The notes under the pieces were generated by a model. That model was not told the origin of the DNA. It saw only the letters and a program-made list of their open reading frames with translations, and did not search any database. The translations under genes and the position numbers were made by a program. From positions 11,472,501 to 11,532,500 of the forward strand of contig OX485805.1 in assembly GCA_950295325.1 (NCBI GenBank): 60,000 bases of DNA, written 5' to 3'. This document shows positions 44,960-56,200 of the stretch, piece after piece; position 1 is the first letter of the stretch, and the number at the start of each line of letters is the position of its first letter. This DNA is from Polytrichum commune (Eukaryota; Streptophyta; Polytrichopsida; Polytrichales; Polytrichaceae).

Positions 44960-45380
44960 ATGTGAACACAGGGTCGCACCCATTTACGAACGTCCGTTCG
45001 TAAATGGGTAGGTACGCAAAAGTCAACATAATCAAATTCACAATATGGAGGTGCTCAGTGTTCAAAATATTGTTGGAGTTGATTCAGGCATCATCTGCAG
45101 ATTTACTACTTTTGTGCGTATGGACAAGTGTTTTCTTGTGATAGTATATTACACAGGTTCCTAAGTCAACATGGTACTTTGACCTACAAAACCGATATTT
45201 CTGAGGGTGCTCTCAGATGAGGGATCTCGAAGGCCGCCGGATGCACATGGAGAAGTTACTGAGGTCACGAACGCGCGTTCGTAAATGAATGTGGCGTTCT
45301 CGGATTTCTGATTTCGTCGTCGGTTGTATGGGGACAGGCGGTGGTCCGAACAGCAGGGCCCTCCTGGACGACTAACGATT
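44960..45380 (+). repeat. Direct duplicate of the E1 large-gene 3' intron region
   Basis: This segment parallels 14730-15170 in the same orientation. Shared landmarks include GGGTCGCA, a P1 site, ATAATC, GTGATAGT, CCTACAAAAC, AG(A)GGGxTCTCG, a P1 site with centre CG, ATTCTC, and GGTCC...CCTCCT. P1 sites remain at 44983 (centre TC) and 45264 (CG). Similarity stops at 45380, inside what is an intact P1 site in the other copy (15154-15175). Confidence 0.75.
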
Positions 45381-45553
45381 GTTCTCCTCTTTGTCCATGT
45401 ATTGTTTACATTAGTGAACAACCTAGACGTATGCTTAAAACGTTTTTTTGGGACGCGCTTTCGTCTTTGTGCGTGAGGTTCTCCAATGGTGCACCAAAAT
45501 TTGTTTGTCAATTTTGGGCCATTTATCTCCACATATATTCTATCCTCTCTTGT

Positions 45554-48500
45554 ATGCATTGCGGTGGTGGTTGGGTTGATCATTTCCTGGTGGTTGGTCT
45601 AGGCGGTATGGCGTTGCATGTGGGTGATAGTTCATTGGAGTTGTCGACGTATGCATCGTCATCCGATGCTGAATGTGAACTGTCTTCCCCGTCGGCAGAT
45701 AGTAATGGTGTGCCAAACGTGAGGGGGGTGTTTGTGGATACATTCTCCCATGAATCTTTGGAAGTCCACGAACAATCTCTGCATTCCGGAGATGACCACG
45801 ATGACATTCCGTTGTGTGCCGGTTTCGGGAGGGAGCAATGGGTTGGCCTTGATGTTGTTCTACTCAACGAGGTTGGTGTCCCGGTGGCAGATGACATATG
45901 TAGAAACTCCAATCCCCGTGATTGTGTCGATGCCAACGCCCTAGGTCTCGATGATGTTGGCGTGTGCATCTTGAACTCTTTGCTTCCGGTAGAGGTCCCG
46001 GTGACATGGAGATTTTCCTTGCGTCGATGGCCGCTTCGTCAAGTTCTACATGAGGAAGTGAGTTTGTGGGATCATGAGCGGCGGCATAAGCAAACACAAT
46101 TAGCTTTGTTGGCCACAACACGTCCTCGCAAAGGCCTCCGTAGATATGATTCAAACCGTGTGCCTCGCGGAGATAAGGAGCGTCGACGGGATCGGCTTTT
46201 GGGGGACGAATCTATCCGTCTAGTGTCCGGCAAGGATTGTTGCGCGAGGAAATGTTGCCAATTTTTCCCGCGGGAGAAAATTAGATCTCTGCGTCAAGAG
46301 ATGTGGCTTGCGGATTTTCGTATGAGGTCGGCTAAGAAACTCGAGGTCCACAGAAATTTGCACCTTGATACCCATGGGCATAAGGTGGTGACACTTGAGA
46401 ATGTTGATGTGTGTTGTACAGCGTGGTATACCATCCACGCCGTCTCCAAGGCCGACTTTTATAGGTTTCGAAAGTATTCATCGTTGGGTCGCCGCTCTCG
46501 ATTTCATGGCAACTCGGCCACAAAGAAACCTAGGGAGGCTACACTGCAAGCATCTGCGACACTATCCACCATCATAGTGCCATTGGCCGATGCAATGCCC
46601 CACAAGACGAGGACATTGTCGTCAGGGGAGAAGGTTGTTCAAATGGTGTTGCCCACGGGCACAAAATGGAAGAACATCTTAACGGACATCAATGAAGTGG
46701 GTCGCATAGCGGGATGTGGGCCCATTTCTTTGTCCAAGTTGAGTGTGATTAAAAACCAGCAGTTTGCGGAATACATTCTGAAAAGACCCGGGGACAAGTT
46801 CGCTAGATGTACGACGTGTGAAAAATACAAAGGTCTTCGAGACGCCCACCCCATAGGCACTGAATCTCATTCCAGACACCAGAAAAAATATATTGAGCAT
46901 GTCAACAATCAAGAGGCACACCGTCAAGATTACTATAAGAATCGTGCTCTATCCATAATGAGGCCCACAGAGGTTCTAACAGTCATCCATGATAAAATGG
47001 ACCACGCCAAAACCGCATGCCCTTGTTATGCACGCAAAATAAAGGCCACGGATGGTCTCTTCAAGTTGCCCGTAGCTGTCACAGGTTTGTATGAAATCAC
47101 AACTACGTGTTTAAAATCTATCCAATTTTCTTGGGTGTGTTTGGCAAATGTCCAACTCCATACATCCGTTTAGTGGTTTTTTAATTATTTTGGTCACGCA
47201 TCGTTTGTTTTTTCCAGGTATGATTGCCCACGGCCATGGGGACGTAAAGTATGCCCATTATGGTTTGGATTTTTACCCTGGCGATGCTAACCACACGGTG
47301 GGTTCATTTGCAAAACTGTTGCGCGATCTTGAGAAGCCACCGGTACATTCTTCCCGTGCACTTTTTGATGGTTGTGGAACCACATCCCTTTATGAGGCAG
47401 TGCTTGCGGGGAAGGAGGTTTGTATGTCGTCATTGCCAGAACCACCCGGAGAACCCATTTGTGCAAAACCATTGCCTCCAACTCTCCACGTTCAACTTGA
47501 TAATTGTGCGAAGGACAACAAATGTCGATACGTATTTTGTTTTTGGTCATTGCTCGTGGCGAAAGGAATCTTCAAGGAGGTGTTTGTGTCTTTCTTGATG
47601 GTGGGACATACACACGACGACATTGATGCATCATTTGGACGGTGGAGCATGAAGTTGCATGAAGAAGATTTTCCAACCATACCTCTTTTTATGAAATCGT
47701 ATATGGATTTGGACCATATGCCAGTAATTCCGCACTTGATTGAGGAAGTACCAGATTTCAAGGGCTTCATCAAGCCATACATGTTGAAGGGAGGGGACCG
47801 TTTGGTGGAGCATACCAAAGCACAACAATTCCGATTTTATATGAGGGACGATGGTCTCCCGGCCATGCAATTCAAGCTTTTATGCACATCTCCTAATTGG
47901 GGCCCGGATGATGGTATACTCGTATGGCGTCAAGACAATGATGGAAAATGTTTGGTCCCGGATGGGGAACCAAAGCCTTGCAAACCCGAACCCATGAGGA
48001 ATGGGCCGGAAATCATCAAAGGCATATCCGGATTCATTGAATATTGGAAAGAGTTGTGCGAGGAGGACATCACAAGACGTGTTAGAGATACCCATGAACC
48101 GTTGATCGCATTCGCTCAGCCTTGATGACACTTGGTAGCGACACCCGTACGACTTTGACACAAGGATTTTAGCCACAAAGTCGTTTGACGGTTGTCGAGT
48201 CCGATACTATGTTTTTCAGCAATGGAGACGTTCGTGAAGAGTTCGCAATGGACGAGCATTACATTGGCCCTGCCCGCAATCGACCGGCACCGTCGTTTCG
48301 TGTAGGTGTTGATTGCCATGAAGGGTATTTGGTCCTCGTACGAGCAGGGGATGAGGAGCATCCCAAGCCAATTTGGTTGGTAAAAGCATTGTCTTCACCC
48401 AATTTTGTTCGAACTAGCCCCAACTTTCGTCAAATTGAGGTGGAATATTGTCGTCCAAGCACTAAAGACCAGAACGTGCTCCGCACTTATTTAGGTTGGG

Positions 48501-48724
48501 ATACCAAAAAGAATTTTAAGTGGGCAGTGGACTCAGCGTACACACCGGTTTGGATAAACACGGATACTATACTTTGTGCTTGGAAGCCGCGCAAAGGTTC
48601 CAACACAGAAGCAATGACCATCCCCCAAAAACATATAGATTTTGCCAAAGACAACTTGGCACGTATTGCAGCTGCAGAAAATGACGCCGAGAATGGATAT
48701 GAAGCGGAAGATGGAGATGGGTAA
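45554..48724 (+). pseudogene. E1 transposase-like gene (DUF7869-type)
   Basis: Exon 1 is 45554-47084 and exon 2 is 47218-48724. The junction CACAG|GTTTGT...TTCCAG|GT is phase 1, as in E2. The product is about 1000 residues and matches the E2 copy almost end to end: KDCCARKCCQFFPR, DVCCTAWYTIHAVSK, KFARCTTCEKYKGLRD, IHDKMDHAK, VQLDNCAKDNKCRYVF and VGHTHDDIDASFGRWSMKL. I infer a D-D-D transposase core plus N-terminal zinc-binding Cys clusters. Defects: a frameshift near 48100-48125, and TAG at 48170-48172 where E2 has Trp. After that the frame stays open to KDNLARIAAAE. The start was chosen because E2 begins similarly (a Met and Gly-rich lead-in). The frame is open further upstream into the duplicated P1 region. 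The gene ends about 400 bp from the E1 right end. Confidence 0.75.
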
Positions 48725-49129
48725 ACATAACATAGGTGAAAGTTAACGGCGGGAAAAAACATTAGTGCTTAGTAGTCTTGGTTTTTAATAGACTTAGTAG
48801 ACTTGTCACACTCCATTGTGGTATACGTTTGGGATATGCCATCCAAAACCATAAGAACCTTACTTATGGGATGCACACCCCAAACTCTATAATGACATAA
48901 ACCATTTGTTTTTTAGATTCGCTTGTTATTTTCCACATGGAGTTCACGTTTTCATTATAATTGCAATTTTCTATTTTTAGTATTAGGAATATTCTTTATG
49001 TGCGAATTTTTAAATTGTCATGTTCTTGATGTTCCCAACATTCCATATGCCCACAATATTGGCATCCCAAACTATGGGCATATTTTATTTTGAGACTTTC
49101 AAAAGTCTCCGATTAACGAATATAGTGTT
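48725..49129 (-). repeat. E1 right subterminal region and terminal repeat
   Basis: AT-rich non-coding DNA ends in a GAGACT-TTCAAA-AGTCTC hairpin (49092-49109) and the inverted end finishing at 49129. TAGG follows at 49130-49133. Confidence 0.85.
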
Positions 49130-49133
49130 TAGG
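49130..49133. repeat. E1 target-site duplication, right (TAGG)
   Basis: Matches 9359-9362. Confidence 0.85.
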
Positions 49134-49839
49134 GGGTTTGACAAACTTTCCACTTTGAAAAAATTTAGAATTATTTTGACAGGGAACAAAAATATGAAAC
49201 AACTTGCATTCTTCATGAATCCTTCTCTTCTATCTTGGAAAATTATCACATGATTTTAAGACCATATCTTCAAGGCCAATCACCTTATTTTCACGGTTTA
49301 TGGTATCTCTACCTTAAGCTGTGCTGTGAAAATGGGGGTGGTGGTAGACTGGGAATGGATCAGCTACCTTCACCGGTTGGACTTCGACCGATTTCACCCA
49401 AATTCTCCACAGACACTGCTGAGTGACTCTCCTCCATGTTGCAGATCATGGTAAGTGATGCCGCCATAAGATTCGTCAGGCCTTACCTGATTCCCTAACA
49501 CCTATAAATTGTCAAAGGCCGCCGCACATTCCCTCATCTCATGACCAGCATTTGCGGTCTTATAATAAGTACTTCTGTCTTCAAGCACCCTTGAAGAAAT
49601 CATCTGCAGTTAGACTGGCCTGACTTGATTACACCAAGCTCCTCCATCGATCTTAGCCTAGCTTAGCTTGCGAGATCTTTTATTTTCCGCATGTGTTGAT
49701 CATCCGACACCATATAGACTCGATCTGAACCAGTGCCGACTGAGTAGCCATCACCTTGCATGAACTCTCCATCGTTGTAAGAGTAGATCTCTTGAGGTGG
49801 TTTGCCGTATTCGATCGAGGAGTCGTGAACATCGCAAAC
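49134..49839. other. Right flank next to E1, gene-free
   Basis: There is no clear gene. Part may be upstream exon or leader sequence of the WPxQGW gene, but I cannot place a splice junction. Confidence 0.45.
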
Positions 49840-50178
49840 ATGATGAAGATTGTGCCTTTGAAGATCAGCCAGCAGGTGGAATCGACACCCACGCTCCTTG
49901 ACTCGATGGAGAAGGACCTGAAGCCCAAGTTTTTCTCTGTGGACCGTAATCAGAGGTGGCCAGTGCAAGGGTGGACGAGTGGGAACAGGTACATTTTGAA
50001 CACGGAGTCTGCGGAAGAACTCGCAGAGGAGGCGAAGAGAGCATTCACCGTGGACCGAAAGTCGAGGTGGCCTCTGCAAGGCTGGTGTAAAGCTCCCACG
50101 GTGGATCACAGCTCGGCGGAGTGCATCCCGAGAGCTTCCAAGTATGGAGCCCAAAGTCGATGGCCCCAGGGCTGGTAA
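49840..50178 (+). CDS. Small WPxQGW-repeat protein
   Basis: An ATG at 49840 (or 49843) opens about 112 codons ending at TAA. The frame is open upstream, so an earlier exon is possible. The product has a short N-terminal part (KIVPLKISQQVESTPTLLD) and three repeats: QRWPVQGWTSG, SRWPLQGWCKA and a terminal QSRWPQGW. They are separated by acidic, Ala-rich stretches (ESAEELAEEAKRAF). No signal peptide or membrane span is seen. The fragment at 1900-2145, beyond the other side of E1, is a relative in the same orientation. I do not recognise the family, and the Trp-Pro-x-Gln-Gly-Trp repeat is its only clear feature. It lies outside E1. Confidence 0.5.
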   Translation: MMKIVPLKISQQVESTPTLLDSMEKDLKPKFFSVDRNQRWPVQGWTSGNRYILNTESAEELAEEAKRAFTVDRKSRWPLQGWCKAPTVDHSSAECIPRASKYGAQSRWPQGW

Positions 50179-52902
50179 AAGAAGTTCTCCTCGATTCGGC
50201 ACTTGAGAATTTTTTTTCCAGAGAAGCAATCGATGTTCAAAGACATCATGATCATTCTGTTTGATTCTAATAAACAGTCACACTGTTATTTTATTGCAAA
50301 GAGCGAGGCAACTCTCTAAGATGATGGATCCTGAGGAACCAGACGATTCCGCGTGTTAAGGAAGGTTGCAAGACGACGTCGAAGCAAGATTCACTAAGCC
50401 AGCAGTAGGCGGCATGATTTTCCAAGAGATTCAATGTTTTGTTATGTTCCAATATCATTCTGTTTCTGCGAGTTCTCCTTGGAGGTGTAGTACATATAAT
50501 TAGTCTAAGTTCTCCAGCCTCGTAGGTAGTTCAACATTTTGAAGCATTTTGAAGGACTACACATGGTCTAGCCATGGCGGATTCCTGATACTGTGTACAG
50601 AATTCCATTTGTTGTACAAAGAACAGGTAATGGCAATAGGATTTATAAGCCTTTTGGATCTGATCCATCTGGGCTACTCGTAAACTTGTCAACGCAACGT
50701 TCTCAGTTGAGAATGTAAAGATTTGTAGAGCATAACGTGGGAATGCAATGATTTTTAACCGAAGTGTTTTCCGCAATTCCCTATCATCAACTAGCCCACT
50801 TCTCGTAGGATATGAACCATACAATTAGTATGAGATGGTTAGCAAACCCAAATCAAGGCCATAGTTACTATCCTCGTAATGTCTGGAGTTCATGTGAATT
50901 TTATGTAAAAGTGAAGATGCTCGTGCTCACTAAGAAGTCAAGTTGGTATTAGCTTCTAATTTACAGAGTATATTGCACTTCAGTACTTAATGGAATTCGC
51001 ACGTTTGGACACCATCTTGATGTGAATTCTAGTCCCATAAGCCTTTTGGCTTTCTCAACTTTAAAATCAACTTCATTTCTTTCACTGCTCATATAGGTGG
51101 TCCCCTCCCCACCGGGCCCCCCAATTATCTCGATTATTGAGCTTAGAACGGATATCATAGTAGGAGCACGTAGTCTTGGAAACACATGTCTTTATGGTAC
51201 CCGTTCTTGGGGCCCCACCAAACCACATGCCACTCAAATACAGGTGTCCGATTAAAGATAAGTAACCGAATTGGACACGTCTACCTTGCCATGTTTTGTA
51301 AGTCGGCACCAGTGAACTCTTTCTCGGTGAACTCAGCACTCACGATGTGATGATCTGCATGCTCATGACTGGAAATCGTGTGTGTGGAATAGCACTGCAT
51401 ATCTTCATTTCATTCTCACTCACGTTAGAGAGCGAGACTGTTCGAGCAAGTCATGAAGCACAACGTCTCAAGATGCGATGATCTGCATGCTCATGACGGA
51501 AAATGGTGTGTGTCGAATAGCACTGCAGATCTTCATTTCATTTCCTCACTCATGTTAGAGAGCGAGACTGTTCGAGCAAGTCATGAAGCACAACGTCGAG
51601 CCACAGCATCCCCTCTTGAAAACACTGCTATTCATCAAACGGATTTGTCACCATGAGCTTGCGCTCGGCGTAGAACTTGGGAGGATGTTCTTAGCTGTGA
51701 GTGCATATTATATACACTAAAACACACGTGTTCAAGAACTCAAATACTTGTGCTTGACAAGAAATACAGTGATTAGGCAAGGAAAGGGTACGTAAGCCAA
51801 ATTATACTGACAACAACGAAGTGGGTTTCTTTGATGAAGGTGGAAAGTGATACACCGTTAATAATATTTAGCGTCACGTGTCCAATAGTGTCACTTACCC
51901 TATTTTGAGGCATATGCTAATGATTGATGTTACACTAATGATTAACAACTTCATCATTAGTGTCACCACATGACACTTAATGTTGAAGTGCGTTTATTAA
52001 TATCATGAGTATGCTTGATAGTATTATGAGGTGTATGCCTATGTTACACAAACGTCACTTGAAATTAATATGCTCAAGAATATCTTCCTCCTACAAACTA
52101 AAATGAAAACACATTACACTTGCCATTAGTATGCTCGATAATATCTTCTCCGCATGTTACTAAAATGAAAAATTACCATCTCAAGGATCCCATTGTGCTA
52201 TCCCACATATTATAAGGTAAATAATTTTCACTTGAAAAGACTACACTAATTATGACATTTAGCATCACCAATACTAAGTGTCTTGCTCAGCACTAATTGT
52301 AAACCACGGCATATTGTCACCCAACATGATTTTGTCATTCCTTGTAAACTTTTTTTGGGGGGCGGGGGGGGGGGGGAGGTTTAGATTTACAGTGTTGCAA
52401 TTACCGCTACTTACCAATTGAATTTTCATCCAATTTCAATCATCCATGACAATATCTCATCACAAGTTGCTGACAAGAGTAGGTACGGTTTTGGCCAATG
52501 GATGAACTCATCCATCATCCTTGATAGCATTTGTTCATTTATTCAGAAGAAGTATCATCCGAAAGGTTACCATAGTAATTTTATATAGCATATGACACTA
52601 AGTTTAAATTTAGTGTACTTATTTGTCGAATAGTATCATATTGCCAATTCGAGGACATGACAACTAGTTAGGCCTTAGACCTTTAGGCACCTAGTTTAGG
52701 CCCTCTAATGGTACACAACACCAACGCAAGACCAATTGCTACTTAAAATGATCACTTAGCAACTTCAAACCTGATCACTCAAATGAAATTCATGCCCTTG
52801 TTTAAGAGCACAAATCTAGTATATTCAAGGATATATTTATCATTCCAAAAATGAATCAGGAATATTTCTTGTGTACCTTTGTGTAGGTGGGCTCCACAAT
52901 AT
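50179..52902. other. Gene-free stretch with a short tandem duplication
   Basis: No gene was recognised. The segment 51343-51598 is a tandem duplication with a 128-bp period (GATGATCTGCATGCTCATGAC in each unit). A G-run lies at 52357-52378. The remainder is AT-rich. Confidence 0.6.
51343..51598 (+). repeat. Tandem duplication, 128-bp period
   Basis: Two near-identical units share GAATAGCACTGCA, GTTAGAGAGCGAGACTG and TCATGAAGCACAACGTC. Confidence 0.85.
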
Positions 52903-53284
52903 AGTAGAGGTGCCTATTCCCAATCAAGACCCCCATTGGCAATCTATAGAGTACCGGAATTTCGATCAGGCTCGGATTGAATCTCGATCGGACCAAAAGC
53001 AATGTGCCATAACACATGTCCTAGATCCAAGTGCCAAAATGAGGAGGAATGAGCGTTTAGAATGAGCAATTATGACATACTCCAGACATTGGTAATATGC
53101 CCAGGCCAACTTTTGGCTTCAACAATTCACAATAATTTCAATTAAAGGAATGAAATTATTGAAAAATTTGCATTCCTCCTAGTTTCTATCTTCCTACATG
53201 GGGAAAATTTGCACCACCTTGTACTTCTCCAGATCTGGTGCAGAATCTCTGAAGTGAACAATTTTGGGCACCTCTGCTCTACTT
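52903..53284 (-). mobile_element. MITE with AGTAGAGGxGCC ends, copy 2 (inverted)
   Basis: This is the reverse complement of 7960-8386 over nearly its whole length. It begins AGTAGAGGTGCC and ends GGCACCTCTGCTCTACT, where one end has a small insertion. It is shorter than copy 1 by about 45 bp. Because the two copies lie on either side of E1 in opposite orientation, they form a large inverted pair. Confidence 0.72.
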
Positions 53285-56200
53285 GTGTGTATGTTGAATG
53301 CAGGGTAAGCCAACTAGGCCTGGGGTTGATGGTTAGTAGTGGTGGTTGTTGTGTTAATGAAGGTGGAATATATTGAGGTTTTGTACAGGTCAAGGCTGGG
53401 TAGCTGGGGTGGTGAGGTGTAATGTTTGTCACTGTACAAATCCGAGTTCAAGCCAATGACTAGGTAGTGAATAATGAGGAAGAATTACTCTTTTAAGACA
53501 AAATTTCCTTGGCAGAGACACAATAATGTCTGCACAAACTCTTTTCAAACGAAAAGAACAAAACCTGAATCAACCCTCAAGAGGACTAAGGGGCTCAATA
53601 TACGGACAAATAGACTATTTCTATGAGCCTCACCAAGTCTAATACTCAGTTTGTATACTTTTGGGTATTTTATTACATTATTTTATACATGATCTTTTGT
53701 CAAGGAGAAAATAAAAATATACTCACATGTGACATTGAGGTCAAAATATTGAGTATGTCTTTGCAAAGTGCACTACAAGAATGAGTTTATATTAGTTAGG
53801 GTCACTTTTGACACAATTGGCTAAAATTGGAAGTATGTAGGTCAAATACATGCTTTAGGGTTAACTGCAAGCTAGAAAAATGCATGACCTTCATGAGCCC
53901 ATAAATGCTGCACTCTACATAAGGTGTGTATCTTTTCAAAAATTTCAGGTTTCAAGACTTCAAAAGCAAATGCATTGGACACTCTGTTGACACAACGTGT
54001 ACAAAGTTGATCAACATTGGAAATAGGGACTTTGTACCAGTAATAATCTTTTCATAGCTTGTCCTGTGCCTGCTTGGGCTGTACATTGGTGTATGTTGAC
54101 CTGCATTCTCCACAAGCAAGAGCACCCGGTTCCTAGTGAAGTAGATGGAAACTTGGAAGCCATTGGTACACTGACAATTATAATAAATTGTCAAACGCAA
54201 AGCATTATTAATTGCTAATCCAGATGAAAGTGGACTCTGCCTCAACATCCCTGACCTAAGCATAGTGCAGTTGTCAGATGATGATGACCATGCAATTTCA
54301 GAAGCTGTCCGTTGCTAATGATTTTCACTGCACAATGACATCAGTCAAAATGGTGGGAAATGGCAACCAAACTTTCAAGACTCGCTACCTATAAAGATTT
54401 GAGGGTACGCATTGAGCTAATATTTGCAGGTTCGACTGGAGCTCATTAGGAGCTCATTTCTAAACAGCGAAGGGAAATGGAAAGCGTGAGATGCACAATT
54501 GGGTGCACAGAATTGGGCATTGATCAATTTTAAGCACCTTCATGACCTAGATTAGAGGTAGATATTCCTCAAAAAAGTAGATTATAAGGATTTGACTATT
54601 CCCTTTTTCCTTTTACTCCTCCCTTACTGCTAAATGAATTCGATCCGCAAATAGATAGTTAACAGAAAGACATGATTTGATCATATAGGTCAATAAACTA
54701 AGAAAGCAAAATTATGAGCATCAGCAGACATTCTTTTTACTCATTCATATTCCTGTCGTTGCCAACTGTCTTGAATTAGATGCTGAGAGGAGAGGTTAGA
54801 TCACCCACAGGCTGTCTATCTCCCTATAGCATCGAGAGATGAAGATTACCTCAGATGCTTTTGCACTGAATGGCCCTAGACCAGGAGGCAAATTTGGAGG
54901 AACACATCATTCTCCAACACGTGTTAAGAGACACAGATCATTCTCATATACTCAAGCATCAGATTTGTCAACAAGGAACACCACCACAAGGATGATTTAA
55001 CTTGGGTTGAGAGCTAATAATAAACTTTACTGCTCTAACCATTTCCAATCTGCAATTCAGGTGTGACACCTAGAATCTAAGTTTAGCAACTACTCAAACC
55101 TCAAAAACTTCATCCAATGAATTATGCAGGATAACAGGTCATGCTCCAGGGTGGACAAAGGAGTGCCAATGAAAACATTTGTGATTACAGCAAATATGTG
55201 ATTCCATCTATCACATATTTTGATGACTAAGGAAAGTGGCCAAACTTACTAAGGTCATCAGGGTTCCTCATCAGACACCAAGATAAAACCCTAAATATCT
55301 GGCAAACCCCTGACTGGAACAAAACCCTAATTGGACTACAGCCTTATTCTAGCTCAAGTATGGGAAGATTTAATTAAGACCAGGTAGAGAAGAATGTTAT
55401 GTTAGGACCTAATTGGAAAGAAGTATTCTACCCATAAGTTGGTGGAGCATTACCTACAGGACTTCAGCTGTTCGTGTCAGGTGAGCTTTGCATACACACT
55501 TCTTGAAAAGCGTATGTAGCAACAAGATCTCAGTGACAAGAATTGGAACTGCTTTTGTCCCTACAATTGAAACATTGGTAAGGAAATCCCTATATGCAAG
55601 GTGCAAAGATCTTAGAAGTCCAGATGAATTTTGAGGAAACAGGGTGTACCTCCAGCAAGCGAGTCACAATTTGAAGGCTTCATTGGCCTTGAGGTCAGAT
55701 TCAAGCAATTTGATACCATGACATTTCAGTATTTGATGTCTGAATATGGTGTCACTGCTCCACAACTTGCTGTCCCAGGTTCCCTTTGATGAAGGTCTCT
55801 TCAACTGACAATCGCCCTCTTAATGGAGAGATTTATTATCAAACCCAAAAACATAGATGAGTCACCACTTAGTCAAAGTATGCATACTTTTGGATGCAAC
55901 CAGCTGACTACATCACCATTCCATTGTGCCGCTACCATTTGCCCTTTCTCTTGTACTCATACCTCTACATTTCATCAGAAGATGAAATCATTACAAAACT
56001 GAAAAATCTGCAATACCAGCAGCAACTTCGCTTAATTCTGACAGTCCATCAGAATGTAGACAGTGATAAACACACCTCCACATGTTTAATTACAAGAGGA
56101 ACCACTCACCAATGTTAGGATTTTTTCGTACATAATGATGATTCATCGACCTTAACATTACCACTAATTGAACAACACAGTACTAAATTTGAACACCAAT

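Larger units (their letters stand above)
9363..49129. mobile_element. Giant DNA transposon E1 (interrupted by E2)
   Basis: The left end reads AACACTATATTCG from 9363. The right end reads CGAATATAGTGTT, finishing at 49129. Both are followed inward by a GGAGACTTTT block. The four bases TAGG occur at 9359-9362 and 49130-49133, directly outside the inverted ends, as a 4-bp target duplication. Removing E2 (22770-43746) and one copy of its CTTA target leaves about 18.8 kb. Contents from the left: gene C, the phosphatase-like part and the ParB/methyltransferase-like part of the large gene (all minus), then, after the E2 insertion, the transposase-like gene (plus). All P1 palindromes in the window lie inside E1 and none inside E2. 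The ends contain CACTA, but the two leading A residues and the 4-bp duplication do not fit the CACTA superfamily. Confidence 0.87.
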
